Origin: an uncultured Saprospiraceae bacterium
Lineage (GTDB): Bacteria; Bacteroidota; Bacteroidia; Chitinophagales; Saprospiraceae
DNA: 37,196 nt
NCBI GenBank assembly: GCA_938041325.1
Contig: CALIAG010000062.1
Coordinates: 1-37,196 of the forward strand
Direction of reading: 5' to 3'
Both the position numbers and the translations under genes were made by a program. Numbering within the stretch: the stretch's first letter is position 1; every line of letters begins with the position of its first letter. The notes below the pieces were generated by a model. It worked only from the letters and a program-made list of their open reading frames with translations. It was not told the origin of the DNA and did not search any database. Shown here in pieces: positions 1-8,159 of this stretch.

Positions 1-792
1 TCTGATTTTCCAAAAATGGAAAAAGGACTTGTAGACAAGGATTTGGAAGAAAGAATGGATTATGCACAACGGATTTCGTCATTGGTTTTGTCTTTACGCA
101 AAAAAGAAAAAATCAGAGTTCGTCAACCGTTGCAGAAAATATTACTACCAATTTTAAATGATTCTTTCAAGAATCAAATTGAACAGGTAAAAGACTTGAT
201 CTTAGCAGAAGTGAACGTGAAAGAGATCGAATATGTAACAGATACCTCTGGATTGATCAAGAAAGGAATCAAACCTAATTTTAAAACATTGGGCCGTAAA
301 CTCGGTAAAAACATGAAAGCTGGTGCGCAGTTGATTAATCAGTTTAATCAAGAGGACATTGCATCACTCGAACGATCTAATGGCTATAAATTAGAAATCG
401 AAGGCGAAAAATACCAACTGACATTGGAAGATTTTGTCATTACTTCAGAAGATATTCCAGGCTGGCAAGTTGCTACTGATGGTCCTTTGACTGTGGCATT
501 GGATATTACAATGACAGATTCTTTGAAGGCAGAAGGTACCGCTAGAGAACTCGTAAATCGGATTCAAAATATTCGAAAAAACAAAGACTTCAACGTTACA
601 GATAAAATCATCATTACTTTAGAGAAACACGATTCTATAATCGCGGCTGTTGAAGAATTTGGCGATTACATTTGTAATGAGACTTTAGCTGAAAAATTAA
701 ATATTGAAGAAACGATAGAAAATGGAGAGGAGATAGAATTAGAGGAAGGAGTCGTTTTGAAAATTAGAATTGAATTGGCGGCGAAAGCCTAA
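1..792 (+). CDS. ileS: Isoleucyl-tRNA synthetase, C-terminal part (5' end outside window)
   Basis: This is the 3' end of a gene whose frame is already open at base 1; the ATG at 16 is internal. The 263 visible residues match the anticodon-binding and C-terminal region of bacterial IleRS. The best landmarks are the helix RMDYAQRISSLVLSLRKKE and the following VRQPL segment, which are typical of the class Ia IleRS tail. The enzyme charges tRNA-Ile in the cytosol; its catalytic HIGH and KMSKS motifs would lie upstream of the window. No zinc-binding cysteine cluster is seen at the end, as expected for the longer IleRS type common in Bacteroidota. A strong hairpin terminator follows 20 bases after the stop. 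The family call is confident; the exact IleRS subtype is inferred. Confidence 0.93.
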   Translation, partial: SDFPKMEKGLVDKDLEERMDYAQRISSLVLSLRKKEKIRVRQPLQKILLPILNDSFKNQIEQVKDLILAEVNVKEIEYVTDTSGLIKKGIKPNFKTLGRKLGKNMKAGAQLINQFNQEDIASLERSNGYKLEIEGEKYQLTLEDFVITSEDIPGWQVATDGPLTVALDITMTDSLKAEGTARELVNRIQNIRKNKDFNVTDKIIITLEKHDSIIAAVEEFGDYICNETLAEKLNIEETIENGEEIELEEGVVLKIRIELAAKA

Positions 793-812
793 TCAATTGG
801 AAAATAAAAATT

Positions 813-848
813 AAACGGCTGTTGTGTAAAAGCAATGGCCGTTTTTTT
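813..848. terminator. Bidirectional intrinsic terminator between ileS and crcB
   Basis: A 7-bp perfect stem AAACGGC (813-819) / GCCGTTT (838-844) is followed on the plus strand by a run of T to 848. On the minus strand it is followed by AATTTTTATTTT. The two flanking genes converge on it, so it can end both transcripts; it overlaps the crcB stop codon. Confidence 0.8.
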
Positions 849-1206
849 ATGCCAATTTTAAACCGATAAAAATACAAAGTAAACAAAGCATAAGACTGGC
901 ACCTACATATAATAATGCAGTTCCAATTTGTCCATTTTGGAATAGCTGAAAAGTCTCATTGGTGAAAGTAGAAAAAGTGCTGAACCCTCCGCAAAAGCCA
1001 GTCATCATAAGTAACTTTTGATTGCCACTGATGCCTTCTTTCATTGTTAGGCCAACGAGAAAACCCAATAAAATACAACTTAGAACATTGGCTAAAAAAG
1101 TAGCGTAAGGAAAGGTATAACTTTGGTTGTTTAAAAACTGAGCAATTCCATATCTGCAGATACTTCCTAGTCCTCCTCCAAGAAAAACGAGCAAATAATT
1201 GATCAT
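847..1206 (-). CDS. crcB: Fluoride ion channel FluC/CrcB
   Basis: A 119-residue inner-membrane protein with four hydrophobic segments, the usual FluC length. The hallmark GFCGGFSTFSTF lies at residues 70-81 and supplies the phenylalanine box and the sodium-site region. N40 in the FLANV segment is the conserved pore asparagine, and GGGLGSICRYG near the N-terminus is also typical. FluC works as an antiparallel dimer and exports fluoride. Its ATG overlaps the stop codon of the upstream glycosyltransferase gene (ATGA, 1203-1206), so translation is probably coupled. No fluoride riboswitch is possible immediately upstream, because the preceding bases are coding. The functional link to the glycosyltransferase is unclear. 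Confidence 0.93.
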   Translation of the reverse strand: MINYLLVFLGGGLGSICRYGIAQFLNNQSYTFPYATFLANVLSCILLGFLVGLTMKEGISGNQKLLMMTGFCGGFSTFSTFTNETFQLFQNGQIGTALLYVGASLMLCLLCIFIGLKLA

Positions 1207-2267
1207 TTCATTAAGCTGTTTTCTAAACGTTTTTTCCGAGAAACGACGTAATACAAGCCAGTTGATAAAATAGTAGCAAGTATCAGAATTAAAATCAACA
1301 GATTCATTGATCCAATATCTTGTAGGAAGTATACAAGCAGAATGAAAAACAAATTTACTGCTACCAATGCTACGGTAGCTTGCATATGAGTCAAACCAAA
1401 ATCAATGAGCAAATGATGGATATGAGTCCGGTCAGGACTGAATGGAGATTTGCCTTTTGCTGCACGGGTCATAAAAACCCGAAGTGTATCAAATAAAGGT
1501 AAAATCATAATTCCTACAGCCACCGCCGGTACGGCATTAAAAGCATAAGGGTGATTAGGAATCTCTTTATGCAGTTCTATAAACTTGATTGACAAAATAG
1601 CACAGATTAGGCCCACGAGCAAAGAGCCCGTATCTCCCATGAAAATCTTTGCAGGGGTAATATTGTATTTCAAAAATGCAATGGCAGCTCCTGCCAAAGA
1701 GTAAGCGACAATGGCTAATTCTATTCTATCAATAAGAAAAAACCAAGTACCTAAAGTGATCGTGATTAATGTTCCGATACTTGCGGACAAACCATTGATG
1801 CCATCAATCAAATTAAAAGCGTTTATAATTACAAGGATAACAAATATGGAAAGAACAATGCTGAGGAATTCGGGCAAATCTCCAATTCCGAATATGCCGT
1901 ATAAACTGGTTAGTTTGACATTAGATTTGAAAACCAAAATAGAGGCTGCTAATACTTGACCAATCAGCTTTTTGTTAGGAGACATCGGCACAATATCGTC
2001 TTTCGCTCCTACCAAGAAAATGATGATGATGGCACAAAGGATATATTGTAGATCCCCAAAATAATTAAAAGGAGTCCATAAGATTATTGAGAAGATGACT
2101 CCTGCAAAAATTGCAATTCCACCAAGGGAAGGAGTACTCACGGTATGCGATCTTCTTTCACCGGGTTCATCACATAGGCCTTTAACTTTTGCAATATGTA
2201 TAATGGAAGGAATTGCAAAAAAAGTTAATGTAAAAGAGGTGATAAAACTTAAAATGAGGTCGTACAT
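1203..2267 (-). CDS. WecA/MraY-family undecaprenyl-phosphate phosphosugar transferase
   Basis: A 354-residue polytopic membrane enzyme of the polyprenyl-phosphate N-acetylhexosamine-1-phosphate transferase family. Visible motifs, in order, are the N-terminal DEPGERRSHTVSTPSLGG (residues 33-50), the Asp pair at 90-91 (AKDDI), NLIDGINGL (152-160) with the conserved Asp, MGDTGS (210-215), and HIHH (282-285) in the last cytosolic loop. The HIHH motif points to the WecA/TagO/WbpL branch rather than MraY. It would transfer a UDP-linked HexNAc-1-phosphate to undecaprenyl phosphate, starting a surface polysaccharide or O-antigen-like glycan. The sugar donor cannot be read from sequence. A TATCTTTG promoter element lies 27 bases upstream, and crcB follows with a 4-base overlap. 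It uses the lipid carrier whose precursor is made by the nearby uppS product. Confidence 0.88.
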   Translation of the reverse strand: MYDLILSFITSFTLTFFAIPSIIHIAKVKGLCDEPGERRSHTVSTPSLGGIAIFAGVIFSIILWTPFNYFGDLQYILCAIIIIFLVGAKDDIVPMSPNKKLIGQVLAASILVFKSNVKLTSLYGIFGIGDLPEFLSIVLSIFVILVIINAFNLIDGINGLSASIGTLITITLGTWFFLIDRIELAIVAYSLAGAAIAFLKYNITPAKIFMGDTGSLLVGLICAILSIKFIELHKEIPNHPYAFNAVPAVAVGIMILPLFDTLRVFMTRAAKGKSPFSPDRTHIHHLLIDFGLTHMQATVALVAVNLFFILLVYFLQDIGSMNLLILILILATILSTGLYYVVSRKKRLENSLMK

Positions 2268-2293
2268 CTATTCTAACTAGTGTGTTTGTAAGG

Positions 2294-2301
2294 CAAAGAT
2301 A
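2294..2301 (-). promoter_or_regulatory. Candidate promoter (-7 TATCTTTG) of the WecA-like/crcB operon
   Basis: On the minus strand TATCTTTG matches the Bacteroidota -7 consensus TAnnTTTG exactly, 27 bases before the start codon. No TTG is seen at the -33 position, so the call rests on the -7 element only. Confidence 0.55.
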
Positions 2302-2350
2302 AGAGTATTTATCAGTTTTTGGCGTGGAGTTTTGCGATAAATCTAATTAT

Positions 2351-2368
2351 TGAATGCCGTAACATTCA
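2351..2368 (-). terminator. Weak hairpin downstream of the oligoendopeptidase gene
   Basis: TGAATG (2351-2356) and CATTCA (2363-2368) form a 6-bp stem with a 6-base loop, about 50 bases past the stop of the peptidase gene. The sequence beyond it on the minus strand is AT-rich but has no clear T run, so termination here is only a possibility. Confidence 0.3.
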
Positions 2369-2416
2369 TTATTTAGACGATAAAGATTTCATACGTAACA
2401 GATACAAAAATACTTC

Positions 2417-4111
2417 TTAGAACTTAGAATCGTCAATACTGTCCAAATAAGATTTTATTTCTCCAACAATTGACTGAATGCAACCTGTTTCAAAAGGTGA
2501 TTTTAACTTTGAAAGTTTTACCAAATCTAGAAAGGATTTACTTCCTCCAACCTTACATAACTTTACATAATCTGACCAAGCATCTGCGTGATCGGCTCGG
2601 TCTCTTTTCCAAAATTGGAAAGCACAAATTTGAGCCAAGGTATAATCGATGTAATAAAAAGGCATGGAGAAAATATGGTTTTGTTGTTGCCATAATCGTC
2701 CCGCTTCTAAAAAGGCATTGCCGTCATAATTTCTGTGAGGTAAATATTTTTGTTCAATCTTTTTCCAAGCGTTATTTCTTTCTGCAATGCTTACATGAGG
2801 GTTTTCATAAACAAAGTGCTGGAATTCATCTACAGCAACTCCATAAGGCAAAAACAAAAGTGCACTGGAGAGGTGACTGTATTTATACTTTTCGGTATCC
2901 GGACCAAAAAACAAATTCATCCATGGCCAAGTAAAAAATTCCATACTCATGGAATGAATTTCACAAGCTTCATAAGTCGGCCAATTGTATTCTTTTATAT
3001 TGACATCTCTGCTGGAGAAGACTTGAAAAGCATGTCCAGCTTCATGAGTCAATACATCGATATCGGCACTTGTTCCATTGAAATTCGAAAAAATATAAGG
3101 AGCTTTGTGGTCGTCGATATAAGTGCAATATCCACCAGTAGCCTTTCCTTCTTTGTTGACCAAATCCATTAAATCACTATCAATCATAAAATTGAAAAAG
3201 TGATTTGTTTCTTCGGACAATTGCTTGTACATAGTTTGGGCGTTTTGAATAATCCATTTCGGATCGCCCTGAGGTTTTGGGTTTCCAGATTTAAACCGGA
3301 ATCCCTCATCGTAATAATTCAACTGCTCTACGCCTATTCTTTTTCTTTGGCGTTCGTATAGTTCAGTAGCAATCGGAACTATAAACTCTTCAACTTGCTT
3401 CCTAAAATTGGCGACCATTTCTGCATTATAATCCGACCGAAGCATTCTTGCATATCCAAGCTCTACAAAATTTTTATAGCCTAACTTTTGCGCAATAGAG
3501 TGGCGAATTTTAACTTGTTGGTCATATATCCCTTCGATTTCTTCATACTTTCCTTCAAAGAATTTCCATTTCGCTTCTGCTGCTTTTTTTCTGGTTGATC
3601 TGTCATTTGAAGTTTCAAGTGGTTGTAAAGAGGAAAGATTGTAATCCTGCCCTTCAAATGGAATGATGGCAGAAGCTTTGACTTTTACATATTCCGTCAC
3701 TAATTTATTTTCTTCTTTTAGATCACTTAGGATTAATGGCTCAAAAGTTTTGAGACTCAATTCTGCAATCACAAAGAGTTGCTTACCAAATTCGCTTTCG
3801 AGCTCACTTCTGAAAGAAGATTTTGTAAGAACCTTATAGAATTCATTGGTTAGTGCTTCAAACGTAGGACCATTGTCATCAAAAAAAGAATTCTCTTTTT
3901 CGTAAAAAGGATCTTTGGTATTAACAGTGTGTCTGATGTGGCACAAATTGTACATGGATGAAAATTCTACCCTCAAATCATTGATCTGTTCAATGACTTT
4001 TTTCTGAGCAGGAAAATTATCTGTTTTTTGGAAATCAGAAAGAAGAGATTTAAATCGCTCTTCTAGGTCTTCCATTTTAGGGCGTTTATAGTCGTATTCG
4101 CTAAATTTCAT
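2417..4111 (-). CDS. M3-family oligoendopeptidase (PepF type)
   Basis: A 564-residue soluble metallopeptidase without a signal peptide, the normal length for the clade of M3 oligoendopeptidases common in Bacteroidota. The zinc site is HEAGH at 356-360, and the third ligand is E384 in ACEIHSM, 24 residues after the second histidine as the family requires. The N-terminal half is helical and charged, as in other M3 enzymes, and cups the substrate channel. The enzyme would cleave short peptides (roughly 6-18 residues) in the cytosol. The start MKFSEYDYKRP fits family N-termini. A TTG-N20-TAATTTTA promoter lies about 85-110 bases upstream, in the region shared with the divergent uppS. The physiological substrate is unknown. 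Confidence 0.93.
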   Translation of the reverse strand: MKFSEYDYKRPKMEDLEERFKSLLSDFQKTDNFPAQKKVIEQINDLRVEFSSMYNLCHIRHTVNTKDPFYEKENSFFDDNGPTFEALTNEFYKVLTKSSFRSELESEFGKQLFVIAELSLKTFEPLILSDLKEENKLVTEYVKVKASAIIPFEGQDYNLSSLQPLETSNDRSTRKKAAEAKWKFFEGKYEEIEGIYDQQVKIRHSIAQKLGYKNFVELGYARMLRSDYNAEMVANFRKQVEEFIVPIATELYERQRKRIGVEQLNYYDEGFRFKSGNPKPQGDPKWIIQNAQTMYKQLSEETNHFFNFMIDSDLMDLVNKEGKATGGYCTYIDDHKAPYIFSNFNGTSADIDVLTHEAGHAFQVFSSRDVNIKEYNWPTYEACEIHSMSMEFFTWPWMNLFFGPDTEKYKYSHLSSALLFLPYGVAVDEFQHFVYENPHVSIAERNNAWKKIEQKYLPHRNYDGNAFLEAGRLWQQQNHIFSMPFYYIDYTLAQICAFQFWKRDRADHADAWSDYVKLCKVGGSKSFLDLVKLSKLKSPFETGCIQSIVGEIKSYLDSIDDSKF

Positions 4112-4194
4112 TTTCTGTGATGGTTTTCAACTTGGTTCTGGTACTTTTTTTTGTTAAAAAGACCTTGATTCTCAACCGATTCATTACTAGGACG

Positions 4195-4225
4195 TAAAAT
4201 TACAATAGTTTGGTATTCTATCCAA
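4195..4225 (-). promoter_or_regulatory. Candidate promoter of the oligoendopeptidase gene
   Basis: On the minus strand TTG (4223-4225) is followed after 20 bases by TAATTTTA (4195-4202). This matches seven of eight positions of TAnnTTTG with G replaced by A, at the expected spacing. It would give a leader of roughly 75 bases. Confidence 0.4.
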
Positions 4226-4325
4226 TAATCTAAATTAGACTGTCATTTGACAATAATTGAATTAAAAGAATAGTGAATTTTCGCCTTAGCAACTAAAGAG
4301 GTCTTGCATACGAGCCTTTCAATAG

Positions 4326-4348
4326 AGTGATAAAGGTGGTTTATCACT
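4326..4348. promoter_or_regulatory. 9-bp perfect inverted repeat upstream of uppS (candidate operator)
   Basis: AGTGATAAA (4326-4334), a 5-base spacer GGTGG and TTTATCACT (4340-4348) form a perfect palindrome ending 9 bases before the putative uppS -7 element. This places it over the -33 region. It lies between divergent genes, so a protein bound here could affect uppS or both sides. As RNA it would be a hairpin, but no upstream plus-strand gene needs termination. Confidence 0.45.
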
Positions 4349-4357
4349 TAGTTTTAC

Positions 4358-4365
4358 TATTTTTG
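4358..4365 (+). promoter_or_regulatory. Candidate promoter (-7 TATTTTTG) of uppS
   Basis: TATTTTTG matches TAnnTTTG, 44 bases before the uppS ATG. No TTG is visible about 20 bases upstream; the inverted repeat at 4326-4348 occupies that place, which would suit an activator-dependent or repressed promoter. Confidence 0.5.
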
Positions 4366-4409
4366 CGGTGCTTTTTATAACCTTAGTCAGAATTTGAAGA
4401 ATAAAGAGA

Positions 4410-5153
4410 ATGGACCTTAAATCTCAAATAGATTTAGAAAAATTACCTCGGCATATTGCCATTATCATGGATGGTAATGGACGCTGGGCCAAAACTCATG
4501 GGCAACCTAGGGTGTTTGGCCATAAAAATGGGGTCAAAGCCGTGAGGGAAACCACAGAGGCTGCTGCTGAATTAGGAGTAGAGTATTTAACTTTATATGC
4601 TTTTTCCACTGAAAACTGGAATCGCCCTAAATTAGAAGTAAATGCATTGATGGCTCTTTTGGTAGAAACCATTCGAAAAGAAATCAAAACGCTAAATAAA
4701 AATAGCATCAGGCTGAAGGCCATCGGAGATATTTCAAAATTACCCCCCAAAAGTTATAAAGCCTTATTAGAAGGCATTGAAGATACGAAGGACAATACCC
4801 GAATGACTTTGGTGCTGGCACTTAATTATAGTGCGCAATGGGAAATTGTAGAAGCGACGAGAAGAATTGCAGAACAGGTAAAAGAAAATAAACTAAACCC
4901 TGAGGATATTGATCAGACTATTTTTGCGAACGCATTAAGTACGATGGGAATGCCTGATCCAGAACTTTTGATTAGAACCAGTGGCGAAACACGGATTAGC
5001 AATTTTCTTCTTTGGCAAATCGCTTATGCTGAGTTATATTTTACAGAAACTTTCTGGCCTGACTTCAGAAAATTACACCTGTACGAAGCTATTCTGGATT
5101 ATCAGAGAAGAGAACGGAGATTTGGAAAAACCAGTGAACAACTTGTGAAATAA
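4410..5153 (+). CDS. uppS: Isoprenyl (undecaprenyl diphosphate) synthase
   Basis: A 247-residue cis-prenyltransferase. The N-terminal HIAIIMDGNGRWA carries the catalytic D21 that binds the diphosphate through magnesium, followed by FGHKNG and YAFSTENWNRP, all diagnostic of UppS. The C-terminal block LIRTSGETRISNFLLWQ and ELYFTETFWPDF contains the conserved arginines and glutamate of the dimer-interface active site. It condenses eight isopentenyl diphosphates with farnesyl diphosphate to make the C55 carrier for peptidoglycan and surface glycans. It precedes bamA by about 150 bases, an order frequently found in Bacteroidota, where outer-membrane biogenesis genes cluster with it. Confidence 0.96.
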   Translation: MDLKSQIDLEKLPRHIAIIMDGNGRWAKTHGQPRVFGHKNGVKAVRETTEAAAELGVEYLTLYAFSTENWNRPKLEVNALMALLVETIRKEIKTLNKNSIRLKAIGDISKLPPKSYKALLEGIEDTKDNTRMTLVLALNYSAQWEIVEATRRIAEQVKENKLNPEDIDQTIFANALSTMGMPDPELLIRTSGETRISNFLLWQIAYAELYFTETFWPDFRKLHLYEAILDYQRRERRFGKTSEQLVK

Positions 5154-5154
5154 T

Positions 5155-5222
5155 TATTCTCCTCATACAACCTTCTGGCCCATATCGTACCCTTTAATTA
5201 TGGAAAGGTCCGCCAGAGAATA
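5155..5222. other. Imperfect structured element between uppS and bamA
   Basis: Several nested complementary segments fall in this spacer: TATTCTC (5155-5161) with GAGAATA (5216-5222), TCTGGC (5174-5179) with GCCAGA (5212-5217), and CCTTT (5191-5195) with AAAGG (5204-5208). The first two pairs overlap at 5216-5217 and would be alternatives. There is no clear T run after it, so it may be a readthrough or processing structure rather than a full terminator. Confidence 0.35.
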
Positions 5223-5268
5223 TTTTAAATATAAAAGTACTACAACAGACAAGCATAAAACACGTTTT

Positions 5269-5291
5269 GATTGAGTTGAACTCAAGTAATC
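5269..5291 (+). promoter_or_regulatory. Inverted repeat just before bamA start
   Basis: TTGAG (5271-5275), a 5-base spacer and CTCAA (5281-5285) form an inverted repeat about 20 bases before the bamA ATG. The outer GATT and AATC extend it with a bulge. The string TTGATTG followed by CTCAA also occurs in the hairpin in front of the second bamA gene (8160-8180). Confidence 0.4.
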
Positions 5292-5306
5292 GAATTTACA
5301 GTGAAG

Positions 5307-7856
5307 ATGAAACAAATATTTACCCTTATTTTTCTTTCCTTTTTAGGTCTTTTTGCCTCCAATAATGCATTGGCACAAACTGCGGATACAATCCCAGTAT
5401 TGGACTATTCTGAGCAAAACGAATATGAGATCGGTGGGATCAAAGTAACTGGTGCCCAGTTTAGTGATGAAAACACACTTATTGCTATTGCAGGCCTAAA
5501 GGTTGGAGATAAAATTCGGGTCCCAGGCCCAGAAATTCCAAAAGCCATAAAGAAATTATGGAAACTCCGATTGTTTACCAATGTTCAAATTTATAAAGAG
5601 AAGACAATTGGAGACGTTATTTTCTTGGAATTAGAAGTAACGGAAAGGCCTCGCCTATCAAGATATTCCTATAAAGGAGCTAAAAAAACACATCATGACG
5701 ATTTAAATGATGCGCTTGCGGATCACTTGATCAAAGGTGGTATCGTTACAGAGAATGTTGTGGTGAACGCTCAAAGAGCTATTGAGAAATATTATATTGA
5801 AAAAGGTTTTCTCGATGTAGAAGTTAAAGCCAAAGAAATTCCTGATGAAAAATTAGTGAATGCTGTTCGTGTCGTTTTTAATATAAATGCAAAAGACAGA
5901 GTTAAAATTTATGACATCGTTTTTAATGGGAATACAGAAATAACGGATAAGAAGTTGATCAAGAAGATGAAAGGTACGAGAAGAAAGCGTAGAATATTTT
6001 CTTCTTCTAAATTCATCAAGACAGATTACGAAGAAGATAAAAAGAATCTTATCACCTATTATAATAATGTTGGATTCAGAGACGCACTTATTTCCAAAGA
6101 TAGTGTATACACAAATGAAAAAGGGGATCTAATTCTTTCTTTAGATATTACTGAAGGCAACCGATATTATTTTAGAAATATTACTTGGAAAGGAAATTCA
6201 ATTTACGATAGCAAAACCCTTTCAGAGGTTTTAGGAATTGCAAAAGGAGATGTATATAATCAGGAGCTACTGGATACTAGATTGTCATTCAGTATGGATG
6301 GTAGAGATGTGAGTACACTGTACATGGATAATGGTTATTTGTTTTTTAGAGTTGATCCAATTGAAACATCAATAATAGCGGATTCGATTGACTTAGAAAT
6401 GAGGATCTCGGAAGGCCCGCAAGCAACAATTGATAAAGTTACCATTGCAGGAAATGACCGTACTCACGAGCATGTAATCAGAAGGGAATTGCGAACAAGA
6501 CCTGGACAGAAATTTAGCCGTTCAGATATTATTCGTTCACAAAGAGAAATAATTAATCTTGGCTATTTTAATCCAGAATCATTAGGGATCAATACTCCTG
6601 TAAATCCTCAACGAGGTACAGTGGATATTGAGTATACTGTAGAAGAAAGACCTTCCGATCAATTGGAACTTTCTGCTGGTTGGGCCGGACAAGGTCGTGG
6701 AGTGATTGGTACACTTGGGGTTTCTTTCAACAATTTTTCTTTGAGAAATATATTTAAGAAAGAATCTTGGGATCCACTTCCACAAGGAGATGGACAACGC
6801 TTGTCATTGAGAGCTCAGACAAACGGTAGATTCTTCCAGTCTTATAATATGTCTTTCACAGAGCCTTGGCTTGGAGGTAAAAAACCAAACTCATTCACGG
6901 TTTCTGGTTTCTATAATAGATATGCATTTGGAGATAGAGAAATTGGAAACTTCCAAAAATTCATCATTGCCGGAGCGTCTGTTGGTTTAGGAACTAGATT
7001 GAAATTCCCGGATGATAACTTCCTTTCTAATACAACGCTTACTTTCCAAAACCTTTCTTTGGAAAGTTGGTCAAGAGGACTTTTCCTTACAGATGATGGA
7101 AACCTAGTTACTGACGGTGATTATTACAATATTAATATCAAGCAAACAATCACGCGGACTTCAGTAAGTGATCCTATATTTCCTAAGACAGGTTCTACCT
7201 TTACATTGTCCGTGGCTGTAACTCCTCCTTATTCCTTGTTTAACAATAAAGATTATTCTGATTTACCAGTGAATGAGAAGTTTAAGTTTTTGGAATACCA
7301 CAAATGGCGTTTCACGGCAGAATGGTATACTCCGTTGTTTGACAAATTTGTACTTAAGTCTTCTATTAAGATTGGTGCCTTGGGGGCTTACAGCGACAAT
7401 ATCGGTATAGTACCTTTCGAAAGATTCCAATTGGGTGGAGATGGATTTGCAAGTCAACAATTTGGTGGATTTACTGGTGTCGATTTGGTTGCCTTAAGAG
7501 GTTATGAAGAAGAACAAGTTGAAAATAATATTATAAACGGTCAAGTCATTGCGACTCCGATTTTTGATAAATTTTCTTTAGAATTAAGATACCCGATATC
7601 ATTGAATCCAAACTCTACGATCTTCTTATTGGCTTTTGCTGATGGTGGTAATTCTTTTAGAACTTGGAGAGATTTCAACCCATTCGATATCAAACGGTCT
7701 GTAGGTATGGGGCTAAGAGTATTCCTTCCAATGTTTGGTACTTTAGGATTTGATTATGGATTAGGTTTTGATAAAGCAGTTAATCCAAATGATATGTCCT
7801 CCCCATTTTCAAAATATGGTAAGTTTAGTATCATACTTGGTTTCGAGCCAGACTAA
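5307..7856 (+). CDS. bamA: Outer membrane protein assembly factor BamA (copy 1)
   Basis: 849 residues from ATG 5307. An in-frame GTG at 5301 adds only two residues, and the ATG gives a cleaner signal peptide, MKQIFTLIFLSFLGLF then a cut after ALAQ. About 430 residues of POTRA domains follow; one starts near YEIGGIKVTGAQFSDENTL and another includes VERPRLSRYSYKGAKK. They lead into a C-terminal 16-strand Omp85 barrel of about 400 residues. ALRGYEEE near residue 729 is the lid-loop VRGF/Y-type motif that packs inside the barrel. The protein inserts beta-barrel proteins into the outer membrane. It sits directly after uppS and is followed by an 18-bp terminator and then a close paralog. The C-terminus (LGFEPD) does not end on an aromatic residue. 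BamD and chaperone genes are not in the window. Confidence 0.93.
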   Translation: MKQIFTLIFLSFLGLFASNNALAQTADTIPVLDYSEQNEYEIGGIKVTGAQFSDENTLIAIAGLKVGDKIRVPGPEIPKAIKKLWKLRLFTNVQIYKEKTIGDVIFLELEVTERPRLSRYSYKGAKKTHHDDLNDALADHLIKGGIVTENVVVNAQRAIEKYYIEKGFLDVEVKAKEIPDEKLVNAVRVVFNINAKDRVKIYDIVFNGNTEITDKKLIKKMKGTRRKRRIFSSSKFIKTDYEEDKKNLITYYNNVGFRDALISKDSVYTNEKGDLILSLDITEGNRYYFRNITWKGNSIYDSKTLSEVLGIAKGDVYNQELLDTRLSFSMDGRDVSTLYMDNGYLFFRVDPIETSIIADSIDLEMRISEGPQATIDKVTIAGNDRTHEHVIRRELRTRPGQKFSRSDIIRSQREIINLGYFNPESLGINTPVNPQRGTVDIEYTVEERPSDQLELSAGWAGQGRGVIGTLGVSFNNFSLRNIFKKESWDPLPQGDGQRLSLRAQTNGRFFQSYNMSFTEPWLGGKKPNSFTVSGFYNRYAFGDREIGNFQKFIIAGASVGLGTRLKFPDDNFLSNTTLTFQNLSLESWSRGLFLTDDGNLVTDGDYYNINIKQTITRTSVSDPIFPKTGSTFTLSVAVTPPYSLFNNKDYSDLPVNEKFKFLEYHKWRFTAEWYTPLFDKFVLKSSIKIGALGAYSDNIGIVPFERFQLGGDGFASQQFGGFTGVDLVALRGYEEEQVENNIINGQVIATPIFDKFSLELRYPISLNPNSTIFLLAFADGGNSFRTWRDFNPFDIKRSVGMGLRVFLPMFGTLGFDYGLGFDKAVNPNDMSSPFSKYGKFSIILGFEPD

Positions 7857-7876
7857 GAATTCTTAAAAATACTTCT

Positions 7877-7920
7877 ATAACAAAAGCCGCAGAAAATTAA
7901 TTCTGCGGCTTTTGTTATTT
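7877..7920 (+). terminator. Strong intrinsic terminator after bamA copy 1
   Basis: An 18-bp perfect stem pairs 7877-7894 with 7901-7918 around a 6-base AATTAA loop, with a GCCGC core. The 3' arm is T-rich (CTTTTGTTATTT). It separates the two bamA genes into different main transcripts. Confidence 0.85.
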
Positions 7921-7964
7921 GGATAGAATGCTTCTCTGTCCTTTTTATAATTAGAGAAAGAAAC

Positions 7965-7992
7965 TATTCCGAAGTGGAAAAAATTATTCCGA
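7965..7992. repeat. Direct repeat TATTCCGA x2, 20-bp period
   Basis: TATTCCGA occurs at 7965-7972 and 7985-7992. The 20-bp period puts both copies on the same DNA face. This spacing is typical of sites bound by a dimeric activator or response regulator; no binding protein can be named. Confidence 0.4.
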
Positions 7993-8159
7993 TTTACCAC
8001 AGATAAAGCGAGCTTTATTATTTTACTCGACCAACCATTTCGAGAAAAGAAGACTCTTTAGTTTGTTGGTTGCTAAATAAGAAACGCTTTCCTTCAAAGC
8101 CGTTTTCTAAATAGCCATTCAAACCCATTATTCAGCCTGTTACTAATTTTTTATATCGG

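Noticed and set aside
1203-1260. Fluoride riboswitch ahead of crcB
   Set aside because: The upstream bases are the coding end of the glycosyltransferase and there is no untranslated leader.
2470-3172. Two overlapping plus-strand frames of 140-154 codons inside the oligoendopeptidase gene
   Set aside because: The minus-strand gene has a complete M3 zinc site across this region; the plus frames show no recognisable domain.
5301-5306. GTG start for bamA copy 1
   Set aside because: Adds two residues only; ATG 5307 gives a standard signal peptide.
8030-8072. ACCAAC/GTTGGT complementary pair in the bamA spacer
   Set aside because: Only six pairs across a 29-base loop; not distinguishable from chance.
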